From NCBI GenBank assembly GCA_009869945.1, contig WIXG01000058.1:227960-291959 (forward strand): a stretch of 64,000 bases of DNA, in the 5' to 3' direction. Below are positions 25,801 through 38,503 of this stretch, piece by piece. A program made the translations under genes and the position numbers. The notes beneath the pieces were generated by a model. That model worked only from the letters and a program-made list of their open reading frames with translations, was not told where the DNA came from and made no database searches. Each line of letters opens with the position of its first letter. Positions within the stretch are counted from its first letter, which is position 1. The stretch is from Mesaphorura yosii. Its lineage: Eukaryota; Arthropoda; Collembola; Poduromorpha; Tullbergiidae.

Positions 25801-28542
25801 CGACGATAACGCTCGTTCCAATGTCGGATCAAGTGCCCGTGCTTTGTGTCGCCTACGAACTGCAACTGGCCTACTCTCAAAGATATGGTCAGGTCAACCA
25901 TATCTCGTGTCCTCAGTGACATCAGTCGCTCAGCAAATGAATTCTCTTTATCTTCTGCCAGCTGGTTGAATTTCTTTGTAGGCCAAGCGGGGATTGTGAC
26001 ACACGCAAATCTGATAGAATCTCTAGGACCAGCGGCGTTGTCCAAGGCAAACGATTATCTCGTCACCAACTGGTTGAGCACTCAAGAAGAGCACTGGGCT
26101 TTGGTTATTTATGTCGTAAGTATATTCTATCTAACGTTGAATGCCTAGTTCAGCCTTCGCTAAAGGATCGCCAATATTGAGAATAAGCAGATAAGCGCAA
26201 TTTGAAGATGAAATCGTAATGAAATCTGACTTCAATGATTTGAAAGCAATGCGCCTATTCGAGACTTGTGCCTCCTGTTAATATTATTTCTATTATCACG
26301 ATTACGGATCGCGATTGTAACGACTGCGAGCCATCTCACAGACTCATCAGCCCCTGATCGAGTTCTCTTCGCCAATTGCACTTAGCATTTAATATATCAG
26401 AGAAATGAGTTGAAATTCCTATTCTCACAGGCCGAGCCGGAGCCGAACAGATGGACGATGAAGTGTGTGCGCCAGGCTGATATCATCTACATTCTCGTAA
26501 ATACGTTGACCGACACATGGGAAGTGAGTCCGGTCGAACTTTTGATCAACAAAGAAGCACCTACGGCAGAAAAGGAACTCGTGCTCCTTCATCGGTTGTA
26601 CTCGACCATACCAAACAAACGTGAGATTCGTTTCAATTACGAATGGCCATTTTCATTTGATTTGTACAAATATTTTTATTTTATGCAGCCGAAAGAGTTT
26701 ACCCGCAAGACAGCAAAGGGTGGATTAAACGAAGACCCTGGCTGAGCTTTCACCATCATGTCGGGTTGCGGGAGAAAGCTTGTCACTTTCTCGGCGCAGA
26801 TTTGACAAAGATTGAAAAGGAATATTTGACGGAGGCCGAAAAGATAGCTGATATTTACTCAGACTACTCACGACTTTCCAGATGGGTCAGCGGTAATGCC
26901 GTGGGGCTCGTGCTAGGTTCGACATTCTTTCGAATTTCAATCAAGAGTAAAGACGTGGCCATAATAAGAGTCGTGGCTTGGCCTATCACTTGACTGTGAG
27001 CGTGTTTGGTTTCAGGCGGCGGCGGTGCAAAAGGTGCTGCTCATTTGGGAATAATTCGTGTGATGAGAGAACATAATATCCCGATTGACATGATCTCTGG
27101 CGTCAGGTATTCGAAGTTTTCGTTTCGCATTAGAAAGTTTTTACCATTTCGCCCAACCGCATTTGTATCGTTGTATGTTTAGCATTGGATCCTTTGTTGG
27201 AGGACTCTACGCGCTACATCAGGACATCGACATGGTGGAAAAAGTGGCTCATGTGTGGTTTGAGGTCAGTGGTCAGAAGAATACGACGGATGTAGTCGCA
27301 ATATCGCGAAATACGAAGAATTTTAGTATTGCCCGGTTTTAGAATATTGGCAGCCCGTGGAAAGGAATTTTTGACCTCACAGTCCCTTTCACAGCTGTGT
27401 TGAAAGGAGAAAGCTTCAATTTTGCCGTCCGTCAAGCTTTCGGAGAGGTGCAGATTGAAGATCTGTGGCTGCCATATTTTTGTTTGTCTACCAACATCAC
27501 CGCCAATTGCTCACGGGTGCACAGATCAGGTTGGTTCGAATCGCATCGTTATTCGTTTTATATTAACCTTTTGGAAAGCCTTTCTAGGAATGCTTTGGAG
27601 ATATAGTCGAGCGTCGATGACACTTGCAAGTATGAACCTGATCTCGAAACTCGGCTCCTGCTATGTTCCACTTCTTAAAATGTTTACGCAGTGCTTAATC
27701 CGCCAATGTGCGACCCAATTGACGGGCATTATCTTATGGATGGCGGCTACACAAACTTGGTTCCAGGTAATGTCTGTCTTGCCTTTGACTGGCATTTGCA
27801 CTTGATTAGTGAACTCCATGTTTGACGTAGCCAATGTGATGAGACAAATCGGAGCTAAATTCATCTTGGCCGTCGATGTTTCTTCCGAAAGTGAGAAGAT
27901 TACCACGAATTATGGAGATTCCTTGTCCGGCATGAAGATCCTGCTGCATAAAATTCTGCCATTCACAAAACCGTTGCTTGTTCCAACGTATTTTGGTGTT
28001 ATTCAGCAGTTGTCGTTTGTCCAGAGTGCTCTTTACTTGGAAATTATCAAGAAAATGGATCACCAAAGCATTTACATACGCCCCCCACTTGACCACTTTA
28101 CGGGCACCGATTTCCTGGAATATCGCGGTATTTTGGTAAACACATAAGCAGAAATTGTGACGTTTTCTTTGAGGTTGTGGGTGAACAGTATTGTATTGTA
28201 TCCTAGCTTGTCGGATACGACTTTGCCAAGAAATTGATGAGAAATGTCGATGAAAGCGACTCACTTCCAGTGATATGGCAGAAAATGTTTACAAACCTTC
28301 CTTCTGTTGAGGCAAAGCCACAGATGTGGAAGAATAAAAATACATCAGACCATCGTAATCACGATGCCTCGAAAGTGTTGCCAACGAAAGAAGGTCAGCT
28401 TGGAATTGAAAATAATTTTTGAGGTATGATGAACAAATTGAATGTTACAGAGTTCGAGGCAGCGCTGAAGGAACTTCGTGAGAGTGCTTCACATGAAAAA
28501 GAAATTCCCAAAACGTCAACGGAATCTGCACCGAATTCATAA
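22854..28542 (+). CDS. Neuropathy target esterase / Swiss cheese (PNPLA6/7 family)
   Basis: ER-anchored lysophospholipase/phospholipase B with regulatory cyclic-nucleotide-binding-like domains. Exon 1 (22854-23762) encodes a Pro/Ala-rich N-terminus, one membrane helix (about residues 85-108) and the start of the first CNB domain. Clear exons include 23823-23963, 24309-24590, 24646-24746, 24824-24918, 24999-25035, 25212-25335, 25431-25590, 25726-25887, 25982-26115, 26431-26620, 26689-26916, 27016-27106, 27183-27264 and 27343-27529, plus four or five short exons to the stop at 28540-28542. Diagnostic motifs are RQIDFGLEW, the oxyanion loop GGGGAKGAAHLG, the nucleophile elbow GVSIGSFVGGLYA and the dyad Asp in YLMDGGYTN (about 27739). 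Both catalytic residues are present. The exon joining near 24230-24308, between CNB1 and CNB2, is not certain. There are two possible starts, ATG at 22854 and ATG at 22863. The gene converges on TOR. Confidence 0.93.
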
Positions 28543-28684
28543 AATATGTAACAGTGAAAGCAGAGGGCAAGTCCAAGACCAAGTAGTACCGAAATGAAAT
28601 GAACATGCCCATAATTTATTCCTTCAGTCTAAAACAGCTATAATTTTTATCAAAATTAACGATAGCCATCCAATTTCCATAAAT
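28543..28684. other. Convergent 3' UTR overlap zone of NTE and TOR
   Basis: Only 142 bases separate the two stop codons. A minus-strand AATAAA for TOR lies within it at 28615-28620, so the TOR 3' UTR runs into sequence that must also carry the NTE 3' UTR. The only obvious plus-strand signal for NTE (ATTAAA at 28761) lies inside the last TOR intron. Confidence 0.6.
28615..28620 (-). terminator. TOR polyadenylation signal AATAAA
   Basis: This canonical minus-strand hexamer lies 65-70 bases downstream of the TOR stop codon (28685-28687). Confidence 0.6.
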
Positions 28685-31600
28685 TTACCAAAATGGACAC
28701 CTACAAAATTGAAATGCAAAGATTAACAAACATTGCGACCGAGCCGAGTTAGGTAAAGTGATTAAAAGTCGAAATTCTTACCATCCTATATAACATTGGC
28801 AAAGGTTCTCGTGACTAGTGGCGTGGATGATAAGAAGCTCCACTTGCTCTTTTACATTAAATGGCTCATCATTGTTGAAGTCCCTCCCGGTCAGCTTCTC
28901 TTTCACTCTCTTGACCACATCCAACGCTTTTTTATTCAGGACTTCGGGTGCGGCGACAACTTTGTTTTCTGAAAGCATGTGACATGCGAAAGTTCTTAAT
29001 CACGGGTCCAAGTCGAATTCATCTACACATTAAATGCTCACGTACCTCCGACTACCTCTTCCGGTGGGCCCTTTTTGATAACCGCTGTATTCGTGACACT
29101 TCCTAGTGTATTGCTTCCCGCTTCCAAAAATTCTCCAGGATGTTCCACCACAGAAGCGCTCACGCTCTCACCAGTTCCGGCAACGGCTCGTGCTTTGGAA
29201 CGGTTTGTTTTTGCGGTTGTTTCCAGCAATCTCCAGTTCAAGAGAGGGTCGTACACAAATGCTTCGAGGACAGCCATCAGACTGTCTTTGTTATCACGCA
29301 AAACTTTCATCACAGATTCGCAGGTACAGCGATATGTACCGTTAATGCCAGTTATCTAAATGAATAAAATGTAATTGGTTAAAGGAAGACCTCAGCTTTC
29401 TTCTCAAATTCACAAAATTGAATTTTATACCTCGAAAGCATTGATGAGCATTCTTGTCAGTCGGAAGGGAATCTTTTCTGGAAACTTTTCTCTCGTCATT
29501 GCAACTTCGAAACAATCTCCGAAATCAATATGAACTATCTTTCCGCTTTGTCTATCCAACATCAAATTGCTTGGGTGTCTGTCACCAAGACCCAAAACAT
29601 AGCCCACCATTGACATCACAGCTAAAGACCTCGTGTAGTTTGTCCTTCGGTCGAACCAAACCTTAAATGCGTAAATATACCAACGTTTTTACAGCTTCTA
29701 GCAAAATTTCAAAGTTTCGTGCAAAGAACTTGCAAGCTTTTACCTCAGAACTTGGACTCTTCAACCAGAGCAGGCGCGCCAAATCATCTCCGTGCGTATT
29801 TTCCAAAGCATGCTCAAAAACTTCAACCTTCTGCAAAAGCGTAAGGTGATCATAGTCTGGGGCCATTCTGAGCATGATTCTGTGTTCAATATTTAGCAGA
29901 ATTTTCTTCTTCTCCCGATAGTCGTGAATGAGAGTGTGTAGAGTATCGCAATGTGGAACCCATCCAATCAGTCCAGAATTTGTTGATAGCGGAATAACGG
30001 CGTATCTCTGTGAACATAAATTGATGAGAATCGGGCTTGTAATGATACAATCGATACCATACTCTATAAGCGCTTCAAACCTGTATGGTTAGATTCCTCC
30101 TGAACGTTTCTGGATCATAGAGAAGAAGAGTATTGACCAAACCGAACAACTGCATTACACGTTCATCTTGTCTTAAATCTTCATGGCCCTTCAGAAGGTA
30201 GACGAAATCTTTGCCGTTTGATCCTATAAACAAACAGAAAAATGAATTTCATTCCAGTGATGTCGGGGTACGCCTCATTTTGGTTTCTCTGATTAAAACG
30301 CTTACCGGTCACGCAAAGTTTTCTGGGACGCTGTTTACTGGTAATAACTTGGAGGAAACTTTGAATATGTGCGATTTGGATTACTGGCTTTCCAGGAATG
30401 TACGACCCGGGAACCGCTAGCTCCAAGTCCCGACACTTTAACAGTTTCGGGGAAACGTATTGCAATTCAAGCGATATCAACTGCGGTAACTGTCTTGAAA
30501 TCCTCTTGAAGACGTGATAATACAAATCCCATGCTTGGTTCAAATCGCGGACAGCACTAACAATTAACAATCGTGATTAAATGTTTTGCCGAGTAAAGGA
30601 GCCACCTATCAATAGCACCTAGCTACTTACTTGGAAAGTTTATATCGTTTACACCAGTCTTGAGCTTCAGTCAGGTCTCGTCCATACGCCTGGATGCAAA
30701 GAATACGTTACATAAATCATGAACCATTAGAACTAATGAATAATTGATCCCTACCTGAGTAAAACTTGTTTCCTTGATTGTTTGTGGTCCTCTCTCTGGA
30801 AAGATGAGAAGGAAAAATTAGTAGAAATGGGCGGAAATTCTTGGCGTGAAAAATGAGAACTCACCTAGCATGGCATGCAATGGATCCAACACTGAGAACA
30901 TTCCTGGCACGTTTCTTTCTCCAAAATATAGTCTACTGGCTTCCTCGAGACCTTCATGCCACATTTCATGCCAAAGTATGGCGACACGAATCAGTTCCTC
31001 ACTGACCAAAACAGTCTGTTGTACGAGCACTGGCGAATGTTCCGACATATTCTTCAAGATCACATTGGCAGCAGTGTGTCGCGCTGATACACTTGATTTT
31101 GATGCGACGGTGAGTGGATAAATAAGCGCCTGCGGGTGGCACTTTCCGATTTCAATCAGGAGCTCTTTGATGAGTTTATACACGAGGTTGCGAGGTGTGT
31201 CAATTCTTGCGATAAGTTGTGGAATGACCTGAGCAAACAGCCATAAATTTAGCAGTAGAAGTACAGTCTAATTAAGTTTGGTAATATCTTACTTGAAGCC
31301 AGTTGTCCACGTGGATAGACTTCACACCTTCAGAAAGGCTTTCATGCACTTCGTGCCAGTGGCCGAAGTCGAATAAGAGTGTAAGCAATCTCAGTGTGTC
31401 CTGAAGACTCGAACCTCTGGAGGAACTTAAACTTATCGACCGAACGAACCCTATTCAAAAATCCATATCAATAATGACTTCCACCAATTTCTTTTGTTGA
31501 AAATCAATCTACCTTGGACTGCTGGTACCGTATGCAATGAAATGTACGCAGGGGTCAGACTGGACTTGCCACTCTCGGAATTTTTGTATCTCAACACGGC

Positions 31601-34600
31601 TTCAAAATTCATGTACGCCCACGCATGCCAAGCCCTGTACCAGGTAGGATCGTACTGGGTCGCTTGTTGGTAGTACCTAATTAACAATTTACGTTGCTTG
31701 TTAATTTTCTCATCGTTGAGGATAATATGAATTTCACATACGAACTCATTTTATTTACCCCAGCACGGACTGAATTAAGTCTGGACTCAAGCCCCTCAAA
31801 TTTTCTTGCCATTCTCCCAATCTGATAAAACATCTGGCCAGCAACTTGAAAGTTTCAATTTTCTCCTTTTCATCCTTCTCCTTCATGTCCTTTCTGTCTT
31901 GAAACGACTTTAATGTACGCTGCGCAAACTCCAGCAAGTGGTTGAAAGCAGGTTCTTTCTCGCCTGTGGCCCATAAATGCTTCGTAAACGCGTAGGTAAC
32001 TTTTGGACTCCCGAGCTGAAGCAAGGGTTGAAGAATCTTTTGTGACAATTTCTAGAAAAAAAAAACAAGTTAATCAGGAAATTCGCTAGAAATCAGAAAT
32101 GCATCTTAGTTTTTCTGTACCAGTCGACCGCTTTTCCTGCAAAGATTTGCAAACTTGATCTGTGTGTTTATATCATCTTGAGGAGAAACAACAATTGATC
32201 TGACGAGAAGAATCTTTTGCCAATCTTCCACAACTCGCTGACATCCCTTCAACCGTTCCCACCACATTTGCTTGATACTCTCTCGTCGTTCGGGAACCAT
32301 TTTAAACTGAATGACTTCCTCGAGTTCTACGAAATTATTTTGAATGCAATCATCACTACAGTCCCTTGCAAGTTGCAACCCAACTTGAATAAATAAATCT
32401 CCATTCTCAATTCTCATACCTGAGAGGATTTGTACTTGTACCATTGAATTGTACGCTCTCTGGTAACTTTCGCTTGACATGGCAGTGAGTTCGGTGTCAA
32501 TGATATCTCTAGCTGAGTCAATCAACTGAAGAAGAAAACGTGCATTAAATTTCTGAATTCGCCACTACAAAATTAGCTACTTTACCATCTCAGCATGACC
32601 AAAATTGCCCTTTTGAATGCAGATAAGGGCCCGATAGAAAGTTCCGTCTTGAGTATCCCGGGGGATGTACTGGACGTATTTCTCAATGCTGTCATACTTC
32701 TTAAGTCCCCACGACGCTGCAGCTACCATCGGAGCCATTCTGTTCCAGTCCTTTTCTTTCCCTTTACTCCACTGAGCTCGCGCCAGTTCCTCCAGGCTCG
32801 TCCAATCTGCCAAAGCCTCAAGACAGCGCATTTGCCCTATTGTTACTTCCAAATCATCTGGTTGCGCTGTCTGCTTCGCTTTGTACAGCTCCAACGCTTT
32901 TTCCCAGTCATGGAGTCTCTCGTACCATTGCTCTTGAACTTTCAGCTCATTTCCGAAGTTTTGCATGGCGTACTCAAGCAATCCTGGAGTGTGAAGAAAA
33001 ATATTAGAAAAATCATCGGCGTAATTTACTACGAAAATGTTACCTGCAGCTGCTTCTTTATTTTGCAATTTGTTATTGATACTAATTAGACTTTCTAATA
33101 CGTCAGAACTTGGATTCTTATGAAATTGCTCCTCCTTGTAGTGGAGCGCCTTGGCATAAGCACAGCAATTCATTGCTCTTTCTCCCAAAAATTCAGGTTC
33201 AAGCGGCAGCGGACCCTAAAACAAAAATGGGAGCATGCCACTGAACTGACCAAACGTAGATGCGTAATTAGCCTCATTAGTCATCCGAGGCCTTACCTTC
33301 TCACAATGTTCCATAAACTCTGCGAGGTTTAGGATTGTGTGAGTAATTTCTGGCAGATCTTCAACCATCAGAGCCTGCTTGAAACTAACAAGGAGTTCAT
33401 TTTGCTGCTCTTCTTGCAGTTCCGTCCAGCAAGACACAAATGCAGCATTAAAAAGATCTCTTGGCAACTGGGCATATGTCTGAGCTAGATTGTTGCAGGA
33501 TCGCAACGAGGGTGACGGAGATTCCTTCAAGAACTCGATACTCAGTCTTCGCAACCATTCTTGCCAGTCTTCCTTCGATACTCGTCGTGCTGCGGTCCAC
33601 GCCCTTTGAAGATTTGCAGTCGAAACATGAAACTAACACAAAACAATACAAAGATTCGTATTGGAGTGGAGTAGGAAGTTGCATGATCTGCGTGCGGCAT
33701 AATTTCTATGAACTTTAATGCACACGTCAACTGCTACAACACAATAACAAGACAGCATACCCGGGTAATGCTTGTTGTATCTGCGGCTGTTAGCCCCATG
33801 TTTCGGTTCTGTTTTTTGGCCTTTGCAGTTGGGTCCTCCTCCTCTTTGCTTTTAAACAGGATTAAGTTCTCGTATCTAGTATGTTTTATGTTATGCTTCT
33901 TAACAACCCGGTGCACCATCGGCACAAACACTTTGAACTGGGTGCCGAACTGACTGATCAGACTGGATATTGTGTCCATTACGGCGTCCCTCAACTCAGG
34001 AGTTGTTTCGATTGTCCTAACTAGAGTGTGAACAATCCTAAATAAGAAAGAAATGCATTATGCTTAGGCACTGCAGCAAGGACTCTTTTCTTGAAAAAAG
34101 TTAAAATTCAAACCTGGACAAAAAGTCTGAGAAGTTAAGAGCAGAACTGAGTTGGTCAATTGCTTCCAGTGCAATTCTTTTAACGTTGTATGGAACATCG
34201 GGTGCATCCAACAGTTTTACAATCGGTGGAAGGAGCAGATGAAGGAACTCGTCCAGGTTTGTTCCGAACTTCTGCAGGGCGTTCAAAAGCTGTGAATTTC
34301 AGATTCGCCATTAAATTCCGACCGATCCGGCCCTTGAAATTACTGATCAAGCTCAACGACACAATGGTAAGCAAAGATAAGGAAACGTACATTCGCTGTT
34401 ACAATTCGTTCTTTACTTCCATCGTGGACCAACACTTTTAGAATTTGCGGTATCAGTTGGGCTAAATAGATTTTGAATTCCGACCCCAAAGCAAGTGCAA
34501 CCTGCTCCAAGACAAGAATGATAGTGACTTGAAGCGAAGGGCTGATCATCCAGAATTCCTAAAACAGATGCCATGAGACCAGTGAGTTTCAGAATAGAAT

Positions 34601-37600
34601 ATCATTCCAATGATTCCTCACCTTGATTAGATTAAAGATGTCACCCAAATAATTTCGAATGTGCTGCTTGACAATCGCAATCAACATTCCGAGTTGTTGA
34701 AACAGAAAGTCCTTGTACAACATATCCGTAGTTCGAATGACTTGGATGAGACATGGTATTACTTGAGGAATGTAAATGGAGGAAACGTTAAGTGACTTGA
34801 AGACAAAGGTAATTGCTTGAACCACGGATGTGTGATGCTGAGCCAGGGTGTTATCGCGAATGATTCTCATCAACGTCGCCACAGCAATCGCAGGGTAGAA
34901 TTCATCCAACGACGCGTTCGACATGTGAATTAACATTTCGCTTGTTGACATTTCTAGTATATAAGAGGAAGCATAAAGGCTTATTGTTCTCATTCTAGGA
35001 AGCGTTCTGTAACAGGATTGTAATTGAGAACCGACCTTGAACAGCGTCTGATTCTGATTTAGGATCCGTCATTGACACTAAAGCAGTTGCATTTCCTTCG
35101 ACGTCAATTTGTCCAAGGTGCATCTTGATACCGAAACAGAAATCATTGTTCGTTTAACTGCCTGCTAGCTAGTTTTTACCTTGTGCTTATAAGGATCCAG
35201 TGCGCCCAGTAAGCCGAGGACTCGGATTGTGCCACGCCTAGCAAATTGTTGCTGCTCTGTCTTCAGAAAGCCTAGAAGTGTATCCAGCAAACCCGGAAAC
35301 ATTTGGTACGGAGTCATGACGCAGCCGTTGTTCTCCACCAGCTGTCCCAGCGTCCAAAGTGCGTAACCGCGCTGAGTTGGAGCAGTAGAATCGTTTAGCA
35401 TCTCCAGTAGAATCTTCAGCAATTCTGGCACGCTTGGTGACATTTCATGCCCAGACACCTTTAGGTCGAGGAAAATTGAGCTGGTCAGTGAATCCTCGGC
35501 CAAAAGTACCTATGATATGAGTGCGGATGTCTCTGATACCTGTGCTAAATCCCCAAGCGTCACAAGAATATTGATCACAACAGCTGGATTCGGATCTGGA
35601 TCGCGCAGTTTCGGTATGAGTGCATTTAGTACGGGTTCCCGATACGATTTGATTAATTTTGGACAAGTTGCCACTAAATGGCCCAACATGCGAGCTGACT
35701 GTTCTTTGTTTCGTCCCAATCCGCTGTATTCCAGTTCGGTTAAAATCTAGTCACAGCAGAAGAAACATGAAACAATTACACTTAGGATTATGACTTGATT
35801 ATGATTTCGGGACTTTACCTGAATTAACAACTTCCTCAACCCTGGCAGAACGTACGCAGGATTGATTGTGCTTAATCTGCCAACGGTGCAAAGGGAGATT
35901 TCTCTAATCTCAAACACTTCGTCTTGAAGAGCCACAAACAATGCGCAAATATTTTCAGGCTGAGCCAAATGCATGTCAAATATCTCCGTCAAATTCTCAA
36001 ATACAGAAAAACGAACGGCTTGATCTGCAAAAGAACATTCGACTGTTAATTACTGTTAATTTTCTAATTCGCCCGCATGATTCTTACCTGAATCGGTTAT
36101 TCCAACAACCAAGAGTTTGTTTAGTACATCTGCGACAGTGACTGTGACTGTGTGACTGTACCTTCCTTCCAGGCCCTGTTGAAAGAGCAAATTCATTACA
36201 TCTCAAGCTGTTTTCCCCAAAGCGTTTGGAGTGAAATTAGTTAGATACCAGCCAGGATACCTCTATCGCTTGTCTAAGAAGGGTGCAACAAGTTCGAACA
36301 GCCTCCAGTCTAATTTCCTTTGTTTCTGAAGTGAGAAAGTGATCTGCACAGTGTTTCACAAACTGGATAAGGCTGCTTCCGTCCACGTCGAATTTGGCCA
36401 ATGTCTCCAGCGCAAGGACGATGGCATTCGTGTCGTATTCAATGTTTACAGGAACCGTTAATACTTTTGGCATGCCTGGATGCCTCCATTGCTGATTCAT
36501 CAAAATGTTGGAGAAGATCTTCAGAAGCCCATCGTTAATTTCCTTCTTTAGGTTCGGTATTTGTTGCTGAATTTCTTTCAGGGCCGTTGTTAAACTTGGA
36601 CTCAGTCCAGTAGCCAGCATCGGTTCAAGCATTTCGCTGAGTTGTGTTTTAATGTACGTTCCTGTTGCTCTTGTTAAAAGAGTAATGCAGGTGAATACGG
36701 AGGGATCGAATTTGGTTGCAGATGTTCGCTTTGTTTCCTAAAAGGCAAAAAATTAGCAATTGAGGCTACAACCTACCGAAAAGCAACCTTGTACATACCT
36801 TTGATGGGAGCGCGGATTTGACGACCTCAATAATACGAATCAAGTGTGGCTTTATGTGTGCCCCAACAGCTAATGCGATTAAGCCAATGGTAACGAATGC
36901 CTCCGACCTTTCCTTTGACCGAAGCGTTGAGATCAGGTATGCCATTGTGTGCTGCAAGTAACTTGGTGGCCTGCACATTCACAAAGCATTAGGAATCTTG
37001 TATCACGCTTGAAGCAATTTCATGTAAAGTTACCCGTGCTCCGCGGAAAATACAGCAACATTTAGTGCAGCAAGTCTTGGCAAAATCACTAAAAGTGTAT
37101 TCTGAATGTAAACACTTTTGGAGGCTCGACAGTCTAGGATGATCTTGCAAATCTCATGGTAGTGGTCTAAAAGTAGTTTTTTGCAAGCGGCAGATTCGCA
37201 CGTCGTTGCTGCTGTCACGTTCAGTTGGTTCAGTTTAGGAAAATTGGCTGCGTGTGATTTCTTGACCTTGAAGAATGATTCCTTCGCCTCTTTGGCCTTT
37301 GCACCGCCGGTCAAATTCAAGTCGTAATTCAATTCATTGTACGTTCTTTCCCATTCGTTATTGCTAATTCTCAGCAATTCATTGAGGACAAGAAGAGATC
37401 CATGAATTTTGTCGTCTTTTGTCACGCCCCTCTCACGAATGTTCACGTCATTAAACACGGATTTAGATTCTTCAAAGCACTGCTTGTACCAATGTGTTTG
37501 CGTCATTATGTTCTCTCGTTGAGACGTCACGATAAGAGCCTGTCTTAACGCATTTACAGCTCCTTCTCGAATCTGCACTTTCGGGTCGCGTACACCGTTA

Positions 37601-38503
37601 AAAATTACTTCGAAAAATTGCTGCACTTGCTGAAAGAAGAACGTTGGCGTTGCAGTGGCCAGTTCACGAAGTACCAAGACCTGCAGCATGGCAAAAAAAT
37701 ATTTGCATTCATCTCAAGCACTTAACTTACTGAGGTTGCAAGATGTCTTACAGCAGCAAGTCTCTTGCCCTCCTGGCGGTCACCGCTAAGCCACTCAAAC
37801 GCTCGCTTTACTTCCACATCAATGTACTCAGTGCTGTAAGTTCCTGAAACCAAGGCTAATTTGCCAACAGCTTTCGCTGCCAGTTCCATGACCTCAATGT
37901 CTGACGATGGCAGAGTGTTTCGGAGATAATTTGCGAATCGCGAAATTCTCGTGGAAGTGTTGCCGACATCGACTCCGATTAAACATTCTGAAATTACGGA
38001 TATAACATTACATCATCAGATAAAGATTCATAAAAGCCCACCTTTGATAATTGTCAGTCTACAAATTACGATTAGTCGCAATTTTCGCAATCATATTTAC
38101 CTATTGCTAGGATTCCTCCTTTTCTCTCTACCATATCCGGACAAGACACCATTTCAAATATGTGATGATTAAATTCGTCTAGAAAAGCTGTTAAGTCCTC
38201 CACAGAGTCTTCACGGAGTTCGGTTGTCACCTACATTGAGAGGAAGTACCTAATCTGAGTAAAATGTTACGACTTCTTGGCGATTTTTGGCAAACTTACA
38301 TAATGGTACAAATCCTTTGCAGTCTTGGATCGCACTTCTTCGCTTTTGGATCGAAGTCCACTGAGAAACTGCTGCATTATGGGTGCTGAGTTTGCGAGTA
38401 ATTGCGTCCTGTTTGTCATTCGTTGGTGTGATTTGTAACCAGATGTGAGGGATGAAACGGCAGAGCTCAGGGCTCCAGTTCCTCCTGATGTGGAACTAAT
38501 CAT
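28685..38503 (-). CDS. Target of rapamycin kinase (TOR/mTOR)
   Basis: PI3K-related Ser/Thr kinase, catalytic core of TORC1 and TORC2, spread over roughly 25 or more small exons. The ATG is at 38503. Exons include 38503-38300, 38230-38101, 37987-37752, 37680-37034, 36970-36799 and 36737-36261, all phase-consistent. N-terminal HEAT repeats are recognisable ([15 protein letters not shown]). The FAT domain spans about 33.5-31.2 kb. The FRB domain is at 31.18-30.5 kb ([36 protein letters not shown]). Kinase motifs [11 protein letters not shown] and HIDFGDCFE lie at 29619-29480. The FATC domain ends [18 protein letters not shown]. The Ser of EEASRLYF, equivalent to human S2035, is kept, so rapamycin-FKBP12 binding is predicted. 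The last four residues CPFW come from a terminal exon with 16 coding bases (28700-28685): donor GTAAGAAT after 28782, acceptor TTTTGTAG, phase 2. The protein is close to the usual 2,400-2,550 residues by exon coverage. Confidence 0.96.

Noticed and set aside
27520-27545. tRNA B-box-like GGTTCGAATC
   Set aside because: It spans a supported NTE splice donor and has no matching A box or cloverleaf upstream.
32595-33089. 164-codon plus-strand frame inside TOR
   Set aside because: It lies antisense to well-matched TOR FAT-domain exons and is a shadow of that coding constraint.
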